Part shown: positions 20,568 to 29,142 of the stretch, one piece after another
Layout of the letters: every line of letters begins with the position of its first letter
How positions within the stretch are numbered: the stretch's first letter is position 1
Position numbers and translations under genes: made by a program
Source of the DNA: Pseudomonas sp. A34-9
GTDB taxonomy: Bacteria; Pseudomonadota; Gammaproteobacteria; Pseudomonadales; Pseudomonadaceae
NCBI RefSeq assembly: GCF_029543085.1
Contig: NZ_CP119967.1
Span: forward strand, 832,501-896,500
Length of the DNA stretch: 64,000 nucleotides
Direction of reading: 5' to 3'
The notes under the pieces: generated by a model
Seen by the model: only the letters and a program-made list of their open reading frames with translations
The model's database searches: none
Told to the model about the DNA's origin: nothing

Positions 20568-20941
20568 GCAACTTCCTTTCGTCCTTGGGGAATTCCAGCC
20601 TGTAGCTGGGCAGCATCAACGTTACCGGGAAGCTCAGACGTTAGCTGTAGAACAAATCCCAAAAGCCTTGCTGATTGTTCCCTGTCTGCCGTGTCATTTG
20701 CTGAGGCGCGTAGGATATCGGGTTGGGAAGAGCTCTCGAATGATGGCAGTTTGCCGTAGCGCTTTTATCGCAATCTTCGACAATGCAGCCGCCATGACAG
20801 CCTTAAATTCGAACAATCAAGATATGAGCTTCGATGCGCGTTCAAATGTTACAAGTCGTGTACCAACTCCTGTTACAAAACGGTTGAAAAAAAGGCGTGC
20901 TGACCTCGCTACGATCCGGCCACCTGATTCCTTGAAGATCA
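20568..20941. other. Upstream region of the pyocin stump, right end of the element
   Basis: This 374-bp stretch has no supported gene. It should hold the promoter of the minus-strand pyocin gene. No clear LexA box or PrtN P-box was identified by eye. The right part becomes A-rich (near 20811-20895) before the lysR stop codon. Confidence 0.45.
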
Positions 20942-21889
20942 TCAGTCAGCAAACTGCATCTCGCCGGTCTCGCCCATCAGCAGCGCCTGATTGCGCTCCG
21001 TCACCTCGCGGATGTAATCCCACAACAGGGTGATCCGCTTCAACTTGCGCAGATCCTCCCGGCAGTACATCCAGAACTGCCGGGTGATGTCGATGTCCTC
21101 CGGCAACACTGGCAGCAAACGCGGATCCTGCGCGGCGAGGAAGCACGGCAGAATCGCCAGTGAGCGTCCTTGCTGCGCGGCGACGAACTGCGCAATTACG
21201 CTGGTGCTGCGCAAGTTGGCGCTGGCGCCGGGCAGTACGTTCGCCAGGTACAGCAGCTCCGAGCTGAACGCCAGGTCATCCACATAACTGATGAAATGAT
21301 GCTTGCTCAAGTCGGCGGGGCGGCGGATCGGCGGGTGTTTGTCCAGATAGTCCTGAGTCGCGTAGAGCTGCAAACGGTAGTCGCAGAGTTTGCAGCACAC
21401 GTACGGCCCGTGCTCCGGCCGTTCCAGCGCAATGACGATGTCGGCCTCACGCTTGGACAGGCTGATGAAGTGCGGCAGCGGCAGGATGTCCACCGAGATC
21501 GCCGGGTAGGCGTCGACGAAATGGCTCAATTGCGGCGTGATGAAAAAACTGCCGAAGCCTTCGGTGCAGCCCATGCGCACATGCCCGGAGAGTGCCACAC
21601 CGGAACCTGACACCTGCTCGCAGGCCATGTGCAATGTGCTTTCGATCGACTCGGCATAACCGAGCAAACGCTGACCTTCGGTGGTCAGGACGAAGCCGCT
21701 GGTCCGCGACTTCTCGAACAGCAAAGTCCCCAATGCCGCTTCCAGCGAACTGATCCGCCGCGACACCGTGGTGTAGTCGACGGCCAGCCGTTTGGCGGCA
21801 GTGCTGGCCTTGCGGGTACGGGCGACTTCGAGGAAAAACTTGAGGTCGTCCCAGTTTAGCGAGCCTAAAGAGGTGATGTTTTTTTGCAT
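20942..21889 (-). CDS. LysR-family regulator next to mmsAB, with a 3' end supplied by the element
   Basis: The 315-aa protein from ATG 21889 has an N-terminal LysR helix-turn-helix (NWDDLKFFLEVARTRKAS, AAKRLAVDYTTVSRRIS) and a substrate-binding domain. It is divergent from mmsA with a gap of about 150 bp, so it probably controls valine-catabolic mmsAB (inference from position; the P. aeruginosa mmsR is AraC-type). The frame extends upstream to 21958, but the true N-terminus is most likely MQKNITSLGSLNW. The last 45 codons lie on or beyond the 79-bp attachment repeat; the original end remains at 14375-14511. The reading frame is intact, so integration did not destroy the gene. Confidence 0.88.
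   Translation of the reverse strand: MQKNITSLGSLNWDDLKFFLEVARTRKASTAAKRLAVDYTTVSRRISSLEAALGTLLFEKSRTSGFVLTTEGQRLLGYAESIESTLHMACEQVSGSGVALSGHVRMGCTEGFGSFFITPQLSHFVDAYPAISVDILPLPHFISLSKREADIVIALERPEHGPYVCCKLCDYRLQLYATQDYLDKHPPIRRPADLSKHHFISYVDDLAFSSELLYLANVLPGASANLRSTSVIAQFVAAQQGRSLAILPCFLAAQDPRLLPVLPEDIDITRQFWMYCREDLRKLKRITLLWDYIREVTERNQALLMGETGEMQFAD
21000..21078. repeat. Right attachment-site repeat (attR core)
   Basis: Identical over 79 bp to 14433-14511. Here the homology continues smoothly rightward into the intact lysR coding sequence, whereas at the left copy it breaks off. The recombination crossover must lie somewhere within these 79 bp. Confidence 0.88.
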
Positions 21890-22038
21890 GATGGACGGGC
21901 TTATATGTGCGTTCTTATTAGAAGTTTGCACATCTATACTCCAAAAACAGTCCGACAACCAATTCGTGACACACGCCTCATCTCAAGGCGAACCCTTCGC
22001 CTTGGCTCCTACGATAAAAACAAGTTCTGGAGACCAGC

Positions 22039-23565
22039 ATGAACGCATCGCTTACGCCCAACGACACCACGCTGCAAAAGGTCAAACTGTTGATCGACGG
22101 CGAATGGGTCGAGTCGCAGACCACCGAGTGGCACGACATTATCAACCCGGCGACCCAGCAAGTGCTGGCGAAAGTGCCGTTTGCCACCGCCGCTGAAGTC
22201 GGTGCCGCCGTCAGCGCCGCCCAGCGCGCTTTCCAGACCTGGAAACTGACCCCGATCGGCGCGCGGATGCGCATCATGCTCAAGCTGCAAGCGCTGATCC
22301 GCGAACATTCCAAACGTATTGCCGTAGTGCTGAGCGCCGAGCAAGGCAAAACCATTGCCGACGCCGAGGGCGATATTTTTCGTGGCCTGGAAGTGGTCGA
22401 GCACGCCTGCTCCATCGGCACTCTGCAAATGGGCGAGTTCGCCGAGAACGTCGCCGGCGGTGTTGATACTTACACGCTGCGCCAGCCGATCGGCGTGTGT
22501 GCCGGCATCACCCCGTTCAACTTCCCGGCGATGATTCCGCTGTGGATGTTCCCGATGGCCATCGCCTGCGGCAACACTTTCGTGCTCAAGCCGTCGGAAC
22601 AGGATCCGCTGTCGACCATGCTGCTGGTCGAGCTGGCGATCGAGGCCGGTGTTCCGGCTGGCGTGCTCAACGTGGTTCACGGTGGTAAAGAAGTGGTGGA
22701 TGGCCTGTGCACACACAAGGACATCAAAGCGGTGTCCTTCGTCGGTTCGACAGCCGTTGGCACTCACGTTTATGACTTGGCCGGTAAGCACGGCAAACGC
22801 GTGCAATCGATGATGGGCGCGAAAAACCATGCCGTGGTGTTGGCTGATGCCAACCGCGAGCAAGCGCTGAATGCGCTGGTCGGTGCCGGTTTCGGTGCCG
22901 CCGGACAACGTTGCATGGCCACCTCGGTGGTGGTGCTGGTCGGGGCGGCGAAACAATGGCTGCCGGATCTGAAAGCGCTGGCGCAGAAACTCACGGTCAA
23001 CGCCGGCAGCGAGCCGGGCACTGATGTCGGTCCGGTGATCTCGAAAAAAGCCAAGGCGCGGATTCTCGACCTGATCGAAAGCGGCATCAAAGAAGGCGCC
23101 AAACTTGAGCTGGACGGTCGCGACATCAAGGTACCGGGCTACGAGCAAGGCAACTTTGTCGGCCCGACCCTGTTTTCGGGCGTGACCACCGACATGCAGA
23201 TATACACCCAGGAAATCTTCGGTCCGGTGCTGGTGGTGCTGGAAGTCGACACCCTTGATCAGGCGATTGCCCTGGTCAACGCCAACCCGTTCGGCAACGG
23301 CACGGGCCTGTTCACCCAGAGCGGTGCGGCGGCGCGTAAATTCCAGACAGAAATCGACGTCGGTCAGGTCGGCATCAACATTCCGATCCCCGTGCCGGTG
23401 CCGTTCTTCAGCTTCACCGGTTCGCGCGGTTCGAAACTCGGCGACCTCGGCCCTTACGGCAAGCAAGTGGTGCAGTTCTACACGCAGACCAAAACGGTCA
23501 CGGCGCGCTGGTTCGACGACGACAGCGTTAACGACGGCGTGAACACCACCATCAACCTGCGCTGA
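22039..23565 (+). CDS. mmsA: CoA-acylating methylmalonate-semialdehyde dehydrogenase
   Basis: MmsA converts methylmalonate semialdehyde (and malonate semialdehyde) to propionyl-CoA (or acetyl-CoA) with NAD and CoA, in the distal valine pathway. The 508-aa protein has the aldehyde dehydrogenase fold: [16 protein letters not shown] cofactor region, [12 protein letters not shown], and the catalytic Cys292 in [12 protein letters not shown], which is the MmsA-type context. The C-terminal half carries [13 protein letters not shown] and [24 protein letters not shown] lies upstream of the ATG. mmsB follows after nine bases in the same operon. Confidence 0.96.
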   Translation: MNASLTPNDTTLQKVKLLIDGEWVESQTTEWHDIINPATQQVLAKVPFATAAEVGAAVSAAQRAFQTWKLTPIGARMRIMLKLQALIREHSKRIAVVLSAEQGKTIADAEGDIFRGLEVVEHACSIGTLQMGEFAENVAGGVDTYTLRQPIGVCAGITPFNFPAMIPLWMFPMAIACGNTFVLKPSEQDPLSTMLLVELAIEAGVPAGVLNVVHGGKEVVDGLCTHKDIKAVSFVGSTAVGTHVYDLAGKHGKRVQSMMGAKNHAVVLADANREQALNALVGAGFGAAGQRCMATSVVVLVGAAKQWLPDLKALAQKLTVNAGSEPGTDVGPVISKKAKARILDLIESGIKEGAKLELDGRDIKVPGYEQGNFVGPTLFSGVTTDMQIYTQEIFGPVLVVLEVDTLDQAIALVNANPFGNGTGLFTQSGAAARKFQTEIDVGQVGINIPIPVPVPFFSFTGSRGSKLGDLGPYGKQVVQFYTQTKTVTARWFDDDSVNDGVNTTINLR

Positions 23566-23574
23566 GGAACGGTT

Positions 23575-24462
23575 ATGAAAATCGCATTTATCGGTCTGGG
23601 CAACATGGGCGCGCCGATGGCGCGCAACTTGATCAAGGCTGGCCACTCGCTGAATCTGGTCGACCTGAACAAATCCGTGCTGGCGGAACTGGAGCAACTG
23701 GGCGGCACCATCCGTGCTTCGGCACGCGAAGCTGCTGAAGATGCTGAACTGGTGATCACCATGCTGCCAGCGGCTGTGCATGTGCGCGGCGTCTGGCTCG
23801 GTGAAGACGGTGTGCTCGCAGGTATCGGCAAAGGCGTGCCAGCGGTGGATTGCAGCACCATTGATCCGCAGACGGCCCGCGATGTGGCAGCGGCTGCGGC
23901 GAAACAAGGCGTCGCCATGGCCGATGCGCCAGTGTCCGGTGGCACCGGTGGTGCGACCGCCGGCACGCTGACCTTCATGGTCGGCGCCACTGCGGAACTG
24001 TTCGCCACGCTGCAGCCGGTGCTGGCGCAGATGGGCCGCAACATCGTCCATTGCGGTGAAGTCGGCACCGGGCAGATCGCCAAGATCTGCAACAACTTGC
24101 TGCTGGCGATCTCGATGGTGGGCGTCAGCGAGGCGATGGCGCTGGGTGATGCGCTGGGCATCGACACGTCGGTGCTGGCCGGGATTATCAACAGTTCGAC
24201 CGGACGTTGCTGGAGTTCGGAGATGTACAACCCGTGGCCGGGCATTGTCGAGACAGCGCCGGCCTCGCGCGGTTACACCGGTGGGTTTGGCGCGGAACTG
24301 ATGCTCAAGGATCTGGGACTGGCGACAGAAGCGGCGCGTCAGGCGCACCAACCGGTGGTGCTCGGCGCGGTGGCGCAGCAGTTGTATCAGGCGATGAGTC
24401 AGCGTGGGGACGGCGGGAAAGATTTCTCGGCGATCATCAACAGCTATCGTAAACCGCAATAG
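23575..24462 (+). CDS. mmsB: 3-hydroxyisobutyrate dehydrogenase
   Basis: MmsB oxidises 3-hydroxyisobutyrate to methylmalonate semialdehyde with NAD, the step before MmsA. The 295-aa protein starts with a Rossmann motif (IGLGNMGAPMARNL), has the family signature DAPVSGGTGGATAGTL and the catalytic-lysine region TGQIAKICNNLLLAI. The C-terminal helical domain is complete (GKDFSAIINSYR). It sits nine bases behind mmsA with its own ribosome-binding site (GAGGAA). Confidence 0.95.
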   Translation: MKIAFIGLGNMGAPMARNLIKAGHSLNLVDLNKSVLAELEQLGGTIRASAREAAEDAELVITMLPAAVHVRGVWLGEDGVLAGIGKGVPAVDCSTIDPQTARDVAAAAAKQGVAMADAPVSGGTGGATAGTLTFMVGATAELFATLQPVLAQMGRNIVHCGEVGTGQIAKICNNLLLAISMVGVSEAMALGDALGIDTSVLAGIINSSTGRCWSSEMYNPWPGIVETAPASRGYTGGFGAELMLKDLGLATEAARQAHQPVVLGAVAQQLYQAMSQRGDGGKDFSAIINSYRKPQ

Positions 24463-24482
24463 TAGGACAGTCTGGAACAAAC

Positions 24483-24510
24483 TGTGGGAGCTAGCAGGCT
24501 AGCTCCCACA
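24483..24510. terminator. Hairpin after mmsB
   Basis: TGTGGGAGCTAGC and GCTAGCTCCCACA form a 13-bp perfect stem with a tiny loop, 20 bp after the mmsB stop. No long T run follows on the plus strand, so it may be a repeat-derived hairpin that helps terminate or stabilise the mmsAB transcript. The TGTGGGAGC arm resembles the ends of the repeats elsewhere in this window. Confidence 0.6.
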
Positions 24511-24576
24511 AGGATTCGAGTGAATCCGCGACATTTGCCGGGACATCACGTCGGGTGATCTCCCGGCTTTTTTGCA

Positions 24577-24927
24577 TCAGGCGAAAACGAAATATTTACG
24601 CACGGTCTCGACCACTTCCCACGTACCTTTCATGCCCGGCTCAACCACGAAAATATCGCCGGCGCGCAGGTGGATCGGCGCCATGCCGTCCGGGGTGATC
24701 ACGCAGTAGCCTTCCTGGAAATGGCAGTACTCCCACTTCACATAATCGACGCGCCACTTGCCCGGTGTGCAGATCCACGTGCCCATGATCTTGCTGCCGT
24801 CTTCGCTGGTGTAGGCGTTGAGGTTGACGGTGTGCGGGTCGCCTTCGAGTTTTTCCCACTTGCAGGCATCGAGTACCGGCAGCGGATGGGTGTCGCGTAG
24901 AACGGTGATAGGGGCGGTCGCGGTCAT
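24577..24927 (-). CDS. Small cupin-domain protein
   Basis: The 116-aa protein is a single cupin barrel of the (S)-ureidoglycine aminohydrolase / EutQ-like type: KIMGTWICTPGKWRVDY, YCHFQEGYCVITPDG, then HLRAGDIFVVEPGMKGTWEV. The metal-binding cupin histidines are only partly conserved. Start ATG 24927 (MTATAP) is preferred over the upstream in-frame start because GGAG lies just before it. Function is unknown; such proteins bind small acids or sugars. It stands alone, convergent with mmsAB. Confidence 0.75.
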   Translation of the reverse strand: MTATAPITVLRDTHPLPVLDACKWEKLEGDPHTVNLNAYTSEDGSKIMGTWICTPGKWRVDYVKWEYCHFQEGYCVITPDGMAPIHLRAGDIFVVEPGMKGTWEVVETVRKYFVFA

Positions 24928-25035
24928 GGGGACTCCGGGCAGTGGACTTGAGGTATGAAGTCGCACCCTATAGCGCCCGGACGCGGGTCAGTTGTCTGTG
25001 CTCGACATCGAAGTGCTCAGAAGCGCGCAAACCGC

Positions 25036-25407
25036 TTAGAGGTTTTCCAGCGGGCAACTGACCCGGGCCTGTTCCAGACTGGCTTCGAAGCCTTCCAGTT
25101 GCGCGTATTGCCGGATGAGCTCGTCCATGCGGTTGTTGATTTCGCGCTTCTTCGCTTCGATGGCCTGTCGGGCCAGCGCCCAGGGCATCGCCTCGCCGTG
25201 GTGATCAGCGAAGATCGCCTGCAACTCCTTGAGGCGAAAACCCATGTCTTTGGCGCACTTGATGAAGATCAGCAGTTCGACGCTCTGTTGGTCGTAGAGG
25301 CGGTAGTTGCCTTGACGCCGGGGGTTGGGCAACAAGCCGATCGACTCATAGTGCCGGATGCTTTTGATGGTGGTGCCGGAGCGTTGCGCGGCTTGACCGA
25401 TGTACAT
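25036..25407 (-). CDS. MerR-family transcriptional regulator
   Basis: The 123-aa protein has the N-terminal MerR winged helix (YIGQAAQRSGTTIKSIRHYE, then GNYRLYD) and a coiled dimerisation helix (ARQAIEAKKREINNRMDEL). One cysteine lies near the C-terminus (VSCPLENL), so the typical metal-site cysteine pattern is not present. It follows the NAD(P)H oxidoreductase gene 47 bp downstream on the same strand and probably controls it, as seen for SoxR- or NmlR-like pairs (inference). Confidence 0.85.
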   Translation of the reverse strand: MYIGQAAQRSGTTIKSIRHYESIGLLPNPRRQGNYRLYDQQSVELLIFIKCAKDMGFRLKELQAIFADHHGEAMPWALARQAIEAKKREINNRMDELIRQYAQLEGFEASLEQARVSCPLENL

Positions 25408-25454
25408 AAAAGTCCTTTTTCAATGTGAAACAGCGCGGGGCATTATCGGCAGAC

Positions 25455-26036
25455 TTACCGGCCGGCGATAGCCTGCGCCTGTTGCAACCATGCTTGCCGT
25501 TGCTGCTCGGTGGAGCCGAGCACCGGGCCGAAGGTCAGCGTACGCACGGGTTTGATCCCGCAGAATTCGAGCGTTGCCTGGCGCACCTCATGCAGTCCGG
25601 GCATGCGGTAGACCCAGCGGTAATACCAGGGCGGTGTGTCCATGGTCACCAGCAAATCTGCGGTGCGGCCCTTCAACAGTTTGTCCGGGAACGCTTTGCC
25701 CTTGCGGTATTTGAAAGCGAAACCCGGCAGCAGCACCCGATCAAAAAAACCTTTGAGCAGCGCCGGAATGCCGCCCCACCAGATCGGGTACACCAGCGTC
25801 AGATGTTCGGCCCAAAGGATGTCGGACTGTGCCGCACTCAAGTCGCTTTCCAGCGCCTGGAGCTGTTGATAACCCTCGCGCAGCACCGGGTCGAAATCCA
25901 TCTCGCCAAGCCGTAACTGACGCACCTCATGTCCGGCCTCTAGCGCTGATTGTGCATAGCGATCAGCGAGTGCGGCGCACAGGCTTGTCGGCGAAGGGTG
26001 GCCGAGAATCAGGAGAATGCGTTTGCCCATCGTCAC
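25455..26036 (-). CDS. NAD(P)H-dependent oxidoreductase, flavodoxin-like fold
   Basis: The 193-aa protein belongs to the NAD(P)H quinone oxidoreductase / modulator-of-drug-activity superfamily (Flavodoxin_2). The flavin phosphate loop is ILLILGHPSPTSLCAALA, and the mid-protein YPIWWGGIPALLKGFFDRV segment is the classical signature of this family. A quinone- or nitro-reducing stress role is likely. Start is ATG 26036 (MTMGKR), with an alternative two codons later. A merR gene follows in the same direction. Confidence 0.85.
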   Translation of the reverse strand: MTMGKRILLILGHPSPTSLCAALADRYAQSALEAGHEVRQLRLGEMDFDPVLREGYQQLQALESDLSAAQSDILWAEHLTLVYPIWWGGIPALLKGFFDRVLLPGFAFKYRKGKAFPDKLLKGRTADLLVTMDTPPWYYRWVYRMPGLHEVRQATLEFCGIKPVRTLTFGPVLGSTEQQRQAWLQQAQAIAGR

Positions 26037-26075
26037 TGTCCTTGCTGATGAAAAGCCAAGGATGAAGTCTGCCCC

Positions 26076-26957
26076 TTAGGGGAGAGTCAAGGCATGCAAC
26101 AGGGCTTTGGCGTACCCCGGCAATACGCTGAAGTCTCTGGCACAGAGCATCAACGTGCGGCGGGCCCAAGGCTCATCAAGGGCGACGCTATTGAAGGTGC
26201 GAGACGGCCCGCGTTCGACGGCGGCCAGCGGCACAATCGCGAGCCCCGCGCCACGGCCGACCATGCGCATCACGCCGTCGAAGCCATCCGCGCGGATGCG
26301 AATCTGCATTCGCGAGCCACTGTGCAGCGCCTGCTCTTCGAGATAGATCGCCAGTGCGCTGTCGGCGCTCAGTCCTACAAAATCGTGGCGCAAGGCGTCG
26401 CTGAAACTGACTTCGGCGGCGCCAGACAACGGATGGTCCAATGGCAGAATCAGTAGCAGTGGATCGTCACGAAACACTTGAGTTTGTAAGTCGCTAGTGT
26501 CGACTGCGTCCGAAACGATCCCCAGATCCGCCGCGCCCTGGCGCAGGGCATGAGTGATGCGCGCGCTTGGCAGCTCCTGCAAGTCGATGTCGAGATTGGG
26601 ATGACCGCGCAGGAAGTCCGCGAGTACTTCGGGCAGGTATTCGGTGATCGCTGTGGTGTTGCATAGCAAGCGCACCTGACCTTTGACGCCTTGGGCATAA
26701 TCGGCCAGATCCTGTTGCAGGCGTTCGGCCTGTTGCAGGAGGATGCGCGCGTGCTGGGCGAGGGCTTTTCCGGCGGCCGTCGGCGTGACGCCACGGCGGC
26801 CGCGCTCAAGAAAATCGACGCCAAGCGAGGCTTCCATGGCGCGGATTCTGGCGCTGGCGGCGGCCAGGGATAAATGGCTGCGCGCCGCGCCGGCGGTGAT
26901 GTTGCCGGTGTCGAGGATGTGCAGGTAGAGGCGCAGGTCGGTGAGGTCGAAGTGCAT
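26076..26957 (-). CDS. LysR-family transcriptional regulator
   Basis: The 293-aa protein has the LysR N-terminal helix-turn-helix (LTDLRLYLHILDTGNITAGA) and the periplasmic-binding-protein-like effector domain (IVSDAVDTSDLQTQVF, FVGLSADSALAIYLEE). It is divergent from the TauE-type exporter at 27173, which it may regulate (inference from position). A large inverted repeat lies in the gap. Confidence 0.9.
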   Translation of the reverse strand: MHFDLTDLRLYLHILDTGNITAGAARSHLSLAAASARIRAMEASLGVDFLERGRRGVTPTAAGKALAQHARILLQQAERLQQDLADYAQGVKGQVRLLCNTTAITEYLPEVLADFLRGHPNLDIDLQELPSARITHALRQGAADLGIVSDAVDTSDLQTQVFRDDPLLLILPLDHPLSGAAEVSFSDALRHDFVGLSADSALAIYLEEQALHSGSRMQIRIRADGFDGVMRMVGRGAGLAIVPLAAVERGPSRTFNSVALDEPWARRTLMLCARDFSVLPGYAKALLHALTLP

Positions 26958-26992
26958 GGGGCAACCTCTAAAAGTTCTGGTGTCTGGACTGG

Positions 26993-27074
26993 CCTCATCG
27001 CGAGCAGGCTCACTCCAACATGGGATCTGTGGCGATCACAAAACCTGTAGGAGTGAGCCTGCTCGCGATGAGGC
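26993..27074. repeat. REP-type inverted repeat pair
   Basis: CCTCATCGCGAGCAGGCTC near the left end is repeated in inverted orientation as GAGCCTGCTCGCGATGAGG at the right end, about 35 bases apart. The GAGCCTGCTCGCGA core recurs at 50240-50332 and 59920-60026. These are Pseudomonas REP elements arranged as a pair; mobilisation by a RAYT transposase is established for such elements, but no RAYT gene is in the window. Confidence 0.8.
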
Positions 27075-27172
27075 AAGAGGCTTCAAAGAAAATATCAGCC
27101 TCTTGTATGGACAGAGGCAGCCTCAGTATATGGCAGATTTCCAGCCTACCCAGAGTGGCGCACAGTAGCGCC

Positions 27173-27937
27173 ATGAACACACTCGCAGACTTCTATCAAA
27201 ACCTCGGCTTGGCCTTGTCGTTGCTGGTCATCATGACGTTCATGCTCGCCGGTCTGATCAAAGGCGTGATCGGCCTCGGCCTGCCCACGGTCGCCATGGG
27301 CTTGCTCGGTCTGGCTATGGCGCCGTCACAGGCTGCGGCATTGCTGATCATCCCGGCAACCCTGACCAATGTCTGGCAACTGGCGTTCGGCGGTCATCTG
27401 AAAGGGCTGATCAAACGTCTTTGGCCGATGCTGCTGATGATCTTCCTCGGCACCGGCGTCGGCACGTTATGGATCGGCATGGCGGGCGGGCATTGGGTGG
27501 TGCGCGGGTTAGGCGCGGCGCTGTTGCTCTATGCGTTGAGTGGATTGTTTTTGCCAACACAGCGCATCCAGCCGCGCCATGAAACCTGGCTCGGCCCGGT
27601 GAGCGGTTTGATCACCGGCGTCATCACCTCAGCCACCGGCGTGTTCGTGATTCCTGCGGTGCCATACCTGCAAGCGCTGGGCTTGAATCGCGATGAATTG
27701 GTCCAGGCGCTGGGCCTGTCATTTACCGTTTCGACGTTGGCGTTGGCCGCTGGATTGCTTTGGCGTGGCGCCCTCGGTGGCGGCGAACTCAGCGCGTCGC
27801 TGCTGGCGCTGATACCGGCCATTCTCGGTATGTTGCTCGGCCAATGGCTGCGCGAACGCATCAGCGCCGTGCTGTTCAAGCGCGTGTTCTTCATCGGTCT
27901 GGGCGCGCTCGGCGCCCATTTGTTGATCAGCGGTTAG
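27173..27937 (+). CDS. TauE/SafE-family membrane exporter
   Basis: The 254-aa protein has about eight hydrophobic segments and the TauE/SafE duplicated motif (LAGLIKGVIGLGLPTVAMGLL near the start and GLITGVITSATGVFVIPAVPYLQ in the second half). Members export sulfite, sulfoacetate or other organic anions; the substrate here is not evident. The frame is open for 150 bp upstream, through the REP pair, so ATG 27173 (MNTLADFY) is chosen. Its last 11 bases overlap the 3' end of the convergent monooxygenase gene. Confidence 0.88.
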   Translation: MNTLADFYQNLGLALSLLVIMTFMLAGLIKGVIGLGLPTVAMGLLGLAMAPSQAAALLIIPATLTNVWQLAFGGHLKGLIKRLWPMLLMIFLGTGVGTLWIGMAGGHWVVRGLGAALLLYALSGLFLPTQRIQPRHETWLGPVSGLITGVITSATGVFVIPAVPYLQALGLNRDELVQALGLSFTVSTLALAAGLLWRGALGGGELSASLLALIPAILGMLLGQWLRERISAVLFKRVFFIGLGALGAHLLISG

Positions 27938-28241
27938 CCGAGGCTTCGCTGAGCATGTCGATCGGGCGGATATCGAAATCGCGCTCCAGGTAGTCCATGC
28001 GCCGTTCAAGGAATGCCTTCATGTGTGGCAGATTCGAATGCACATCCAGGTGCGCCTGCGACGCCCAGATCTCGTAGAAGATGAACAGCGTCGGATCTTC
28101 CTTGTCGCGCAGCATGTGGTATTCGATGCAGCCGGGCTCGGCGCGGCTCGGCTCAACGTAAGCGCGGAACAACGCCTCGAAGGCCTCGGCTTTTTCCGGG
28201 CGGGTCTTGGCGTGCAGGATAAAACCCTGGCGTTCACTCAT
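27927..28241 (-). CDS. Putative quinol monooxygenase (ABM domain)
   Basis: The 104-aa protein is an antibiotic-biosynthesis-monooxygenase fold: FILHAKTRPEKAEAFEALF, EPGCIEYHMLRDKEDPTLF, FYEIWASQAHLDVHSNLPHMKAF. It resembles YgiN, a quinol monooxygenase that works with MdaB in quinone cycling; an MdaB-like gene lies divergently 185 bp away, which supports this. Start ATG 28241 (MSERQG) follows AGGAG. The gene ends 11 bp inside the convergent exporter gene. Confidence 0.82.
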   Translation of the reverse strand: MSERQGFILHAKTRPEKAEAFEALFRAYVEPSRAEPGCIEYHMLRDKEDPTLFIFYEIWASQAHLDVHSNLPHMKAFLERRMDYLERDFDIRPIDMLSEASANR

Positions 28242-28425
28242 CACAACAACTCCTCGAATACAGATGGCCAAGCATGCTATGGCAATAATCGGCGTTCGAT
28301 TCGTGCTTTTCAGTCAAATGTATTTTGCGCAATCACGGCTTATTCCGCGCGAGGCACCTCGTTAATCTGCCGCCATTCCAGTTTCCTTTCTCCACCCAGC
28401 CCACTGGCTGCGCCGAGGCTTTCTC

Positions 28426-29016
28426 ATGAAAAAAGTGCTGTTGCTCAATGGCGGTAAAAAATTCGCTCACTCCGACGGTCGCTACAACACCACCCTGCAC
28501 GAAGCCGCACTGAGCGTGCTCGATCGTGGCGGTGTCGATGTGAAAACCACGTTCATCGACGAGGGCTACGACGTGGCTGAAGAGGTCGCGAAATTTCTCT
28601 GGGCCGACGTGATCATTTACCAGATGCCGGGCTGGTGGATGGGCGCACCGTGGACGGTGAAAAAGTACCTCGACGAAGTCTTCACTGAAGGCCACGGCAG
28701 CCTCTACGCCAGCGATGGCCGCACCCGTTCCGATGCGTCGCAAAAGTACGGCAGTGGTGGCCTGATTCAGGGCAAGCAATACATGCTGTCGCTGACCTGG
28801 AATGCACCGCAGCAGGCGTTCGATGACCCGACTGATTTCTTTGAGGCCAAAGGCGTCGACGCGGTGTACTTCCCGTTTCACAAGGCCAACGAGTTTTTGG
28901 GCATGACTGCTTTGCCGACTTTTCTGTGCGTTGATGTGATGAAGCGCCCGAACATCGAGAACGATGTGGCGCGGTATGAACAGCATCTCAAAGAGGTGTT
29001 CGCTCTCAAGGCTTGA
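28426..29016 (+). CDS. mdaB: NAD(P)H-quinone oxidoreductase MdaB
   Basis: The 196-aa flavoprotein matches MdaB closely: VLLLNGGKKFAHSDGRYN, MPGWWMGAPWTVKKYLDEV and the KQYMLSLTWNAPQQAF block. MdaB reduces quinones by two electrons with NADPH and protects against oxidative stress. The divergent YgiN-like gene and the LysR gene that follows suggest a small quinone-response locus. Confidence 0.88.
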   Translation: MKKVLLLNGGKKFAHSDGRYNTTLHEAALSVLDRGGVDVKTTFIDEGYDVAEEVAKFLWADVIIYQMPGWWMGAPWTVKKYLDEVFTEGHGSLYASDGRTRSDASQKYGSGGLIQGKQYMLSLTWNAPQQAFDDPTDFFEAKGVDAVYFPFHKANEFLGMTALPTFLCVDVMKRPNIENDVARYEQHLKEVFALKA

Positions 29017-29049
29017 TGGGTTTCGGGCTACTATCGGTTGTAACAGCAA

Positions 29050-29119
29050 AAGATCGCAGCCTTCGGCAGCTCCTGCCTTGAAAGCATTCCCCTGTAGGAG
29101 CTGCCGAAGGCTGCGATCT
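29050..29119. repeat. Intergenic inverted repeat, GATCGCAGCC family
   Basis: AGATCGCAGCCTTCGGCAGC and its inverted copy GCTGCCGAAGGCTGCGATCT flank about 25 bases. The same arms recur at 48642-48717 and 56378-56463. It lies between mdaB and a lysR gene and can form a long hairpin. Confidence 0.8.
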
Positions 29120-29142
29120 TGGCGATTTAAAAGAGGACACCC

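Larger units (their letters stand above)
14433..21078. mobile_element. 6.57-kb integrative element in the 3' part of a lysR gene
   Basis: The element is bounded by 79-bp perfect direct repeats (14433-14511 and 21000-21078), and a tyrosine integrase lies just inside the left end. Its cargo is two fimbrial-adhesin-like genes, a serine recombinase fragment, an IS21-like fragment, an orphan bacteriocin immunity gene and a truncated pyocin gene. Much of it is visibly richer in A+T than the flanks. It carries its own copy of the lysR 3' end, so the target reading frame is restored at the right junction. No replication, conjugation or phage structural genes are present, so it is a small island or a decayed remnant that would depend on helper functions beyond its integrase. 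Confidence 0.85.

Noticed and set aside
14433..21078. Prophage
   Set aside because: No structural, replication or lysis genes are present; only an integrase and accessory cargo.
22009..24480. A long open frame (823 codons) on the strand opposite mmsA-mmsB
   Set aside because: High-GC codon use leaves long shadow frames; the sequence is low-complexity His/Arg-rich and the plus strand encodes well-known enzymes.
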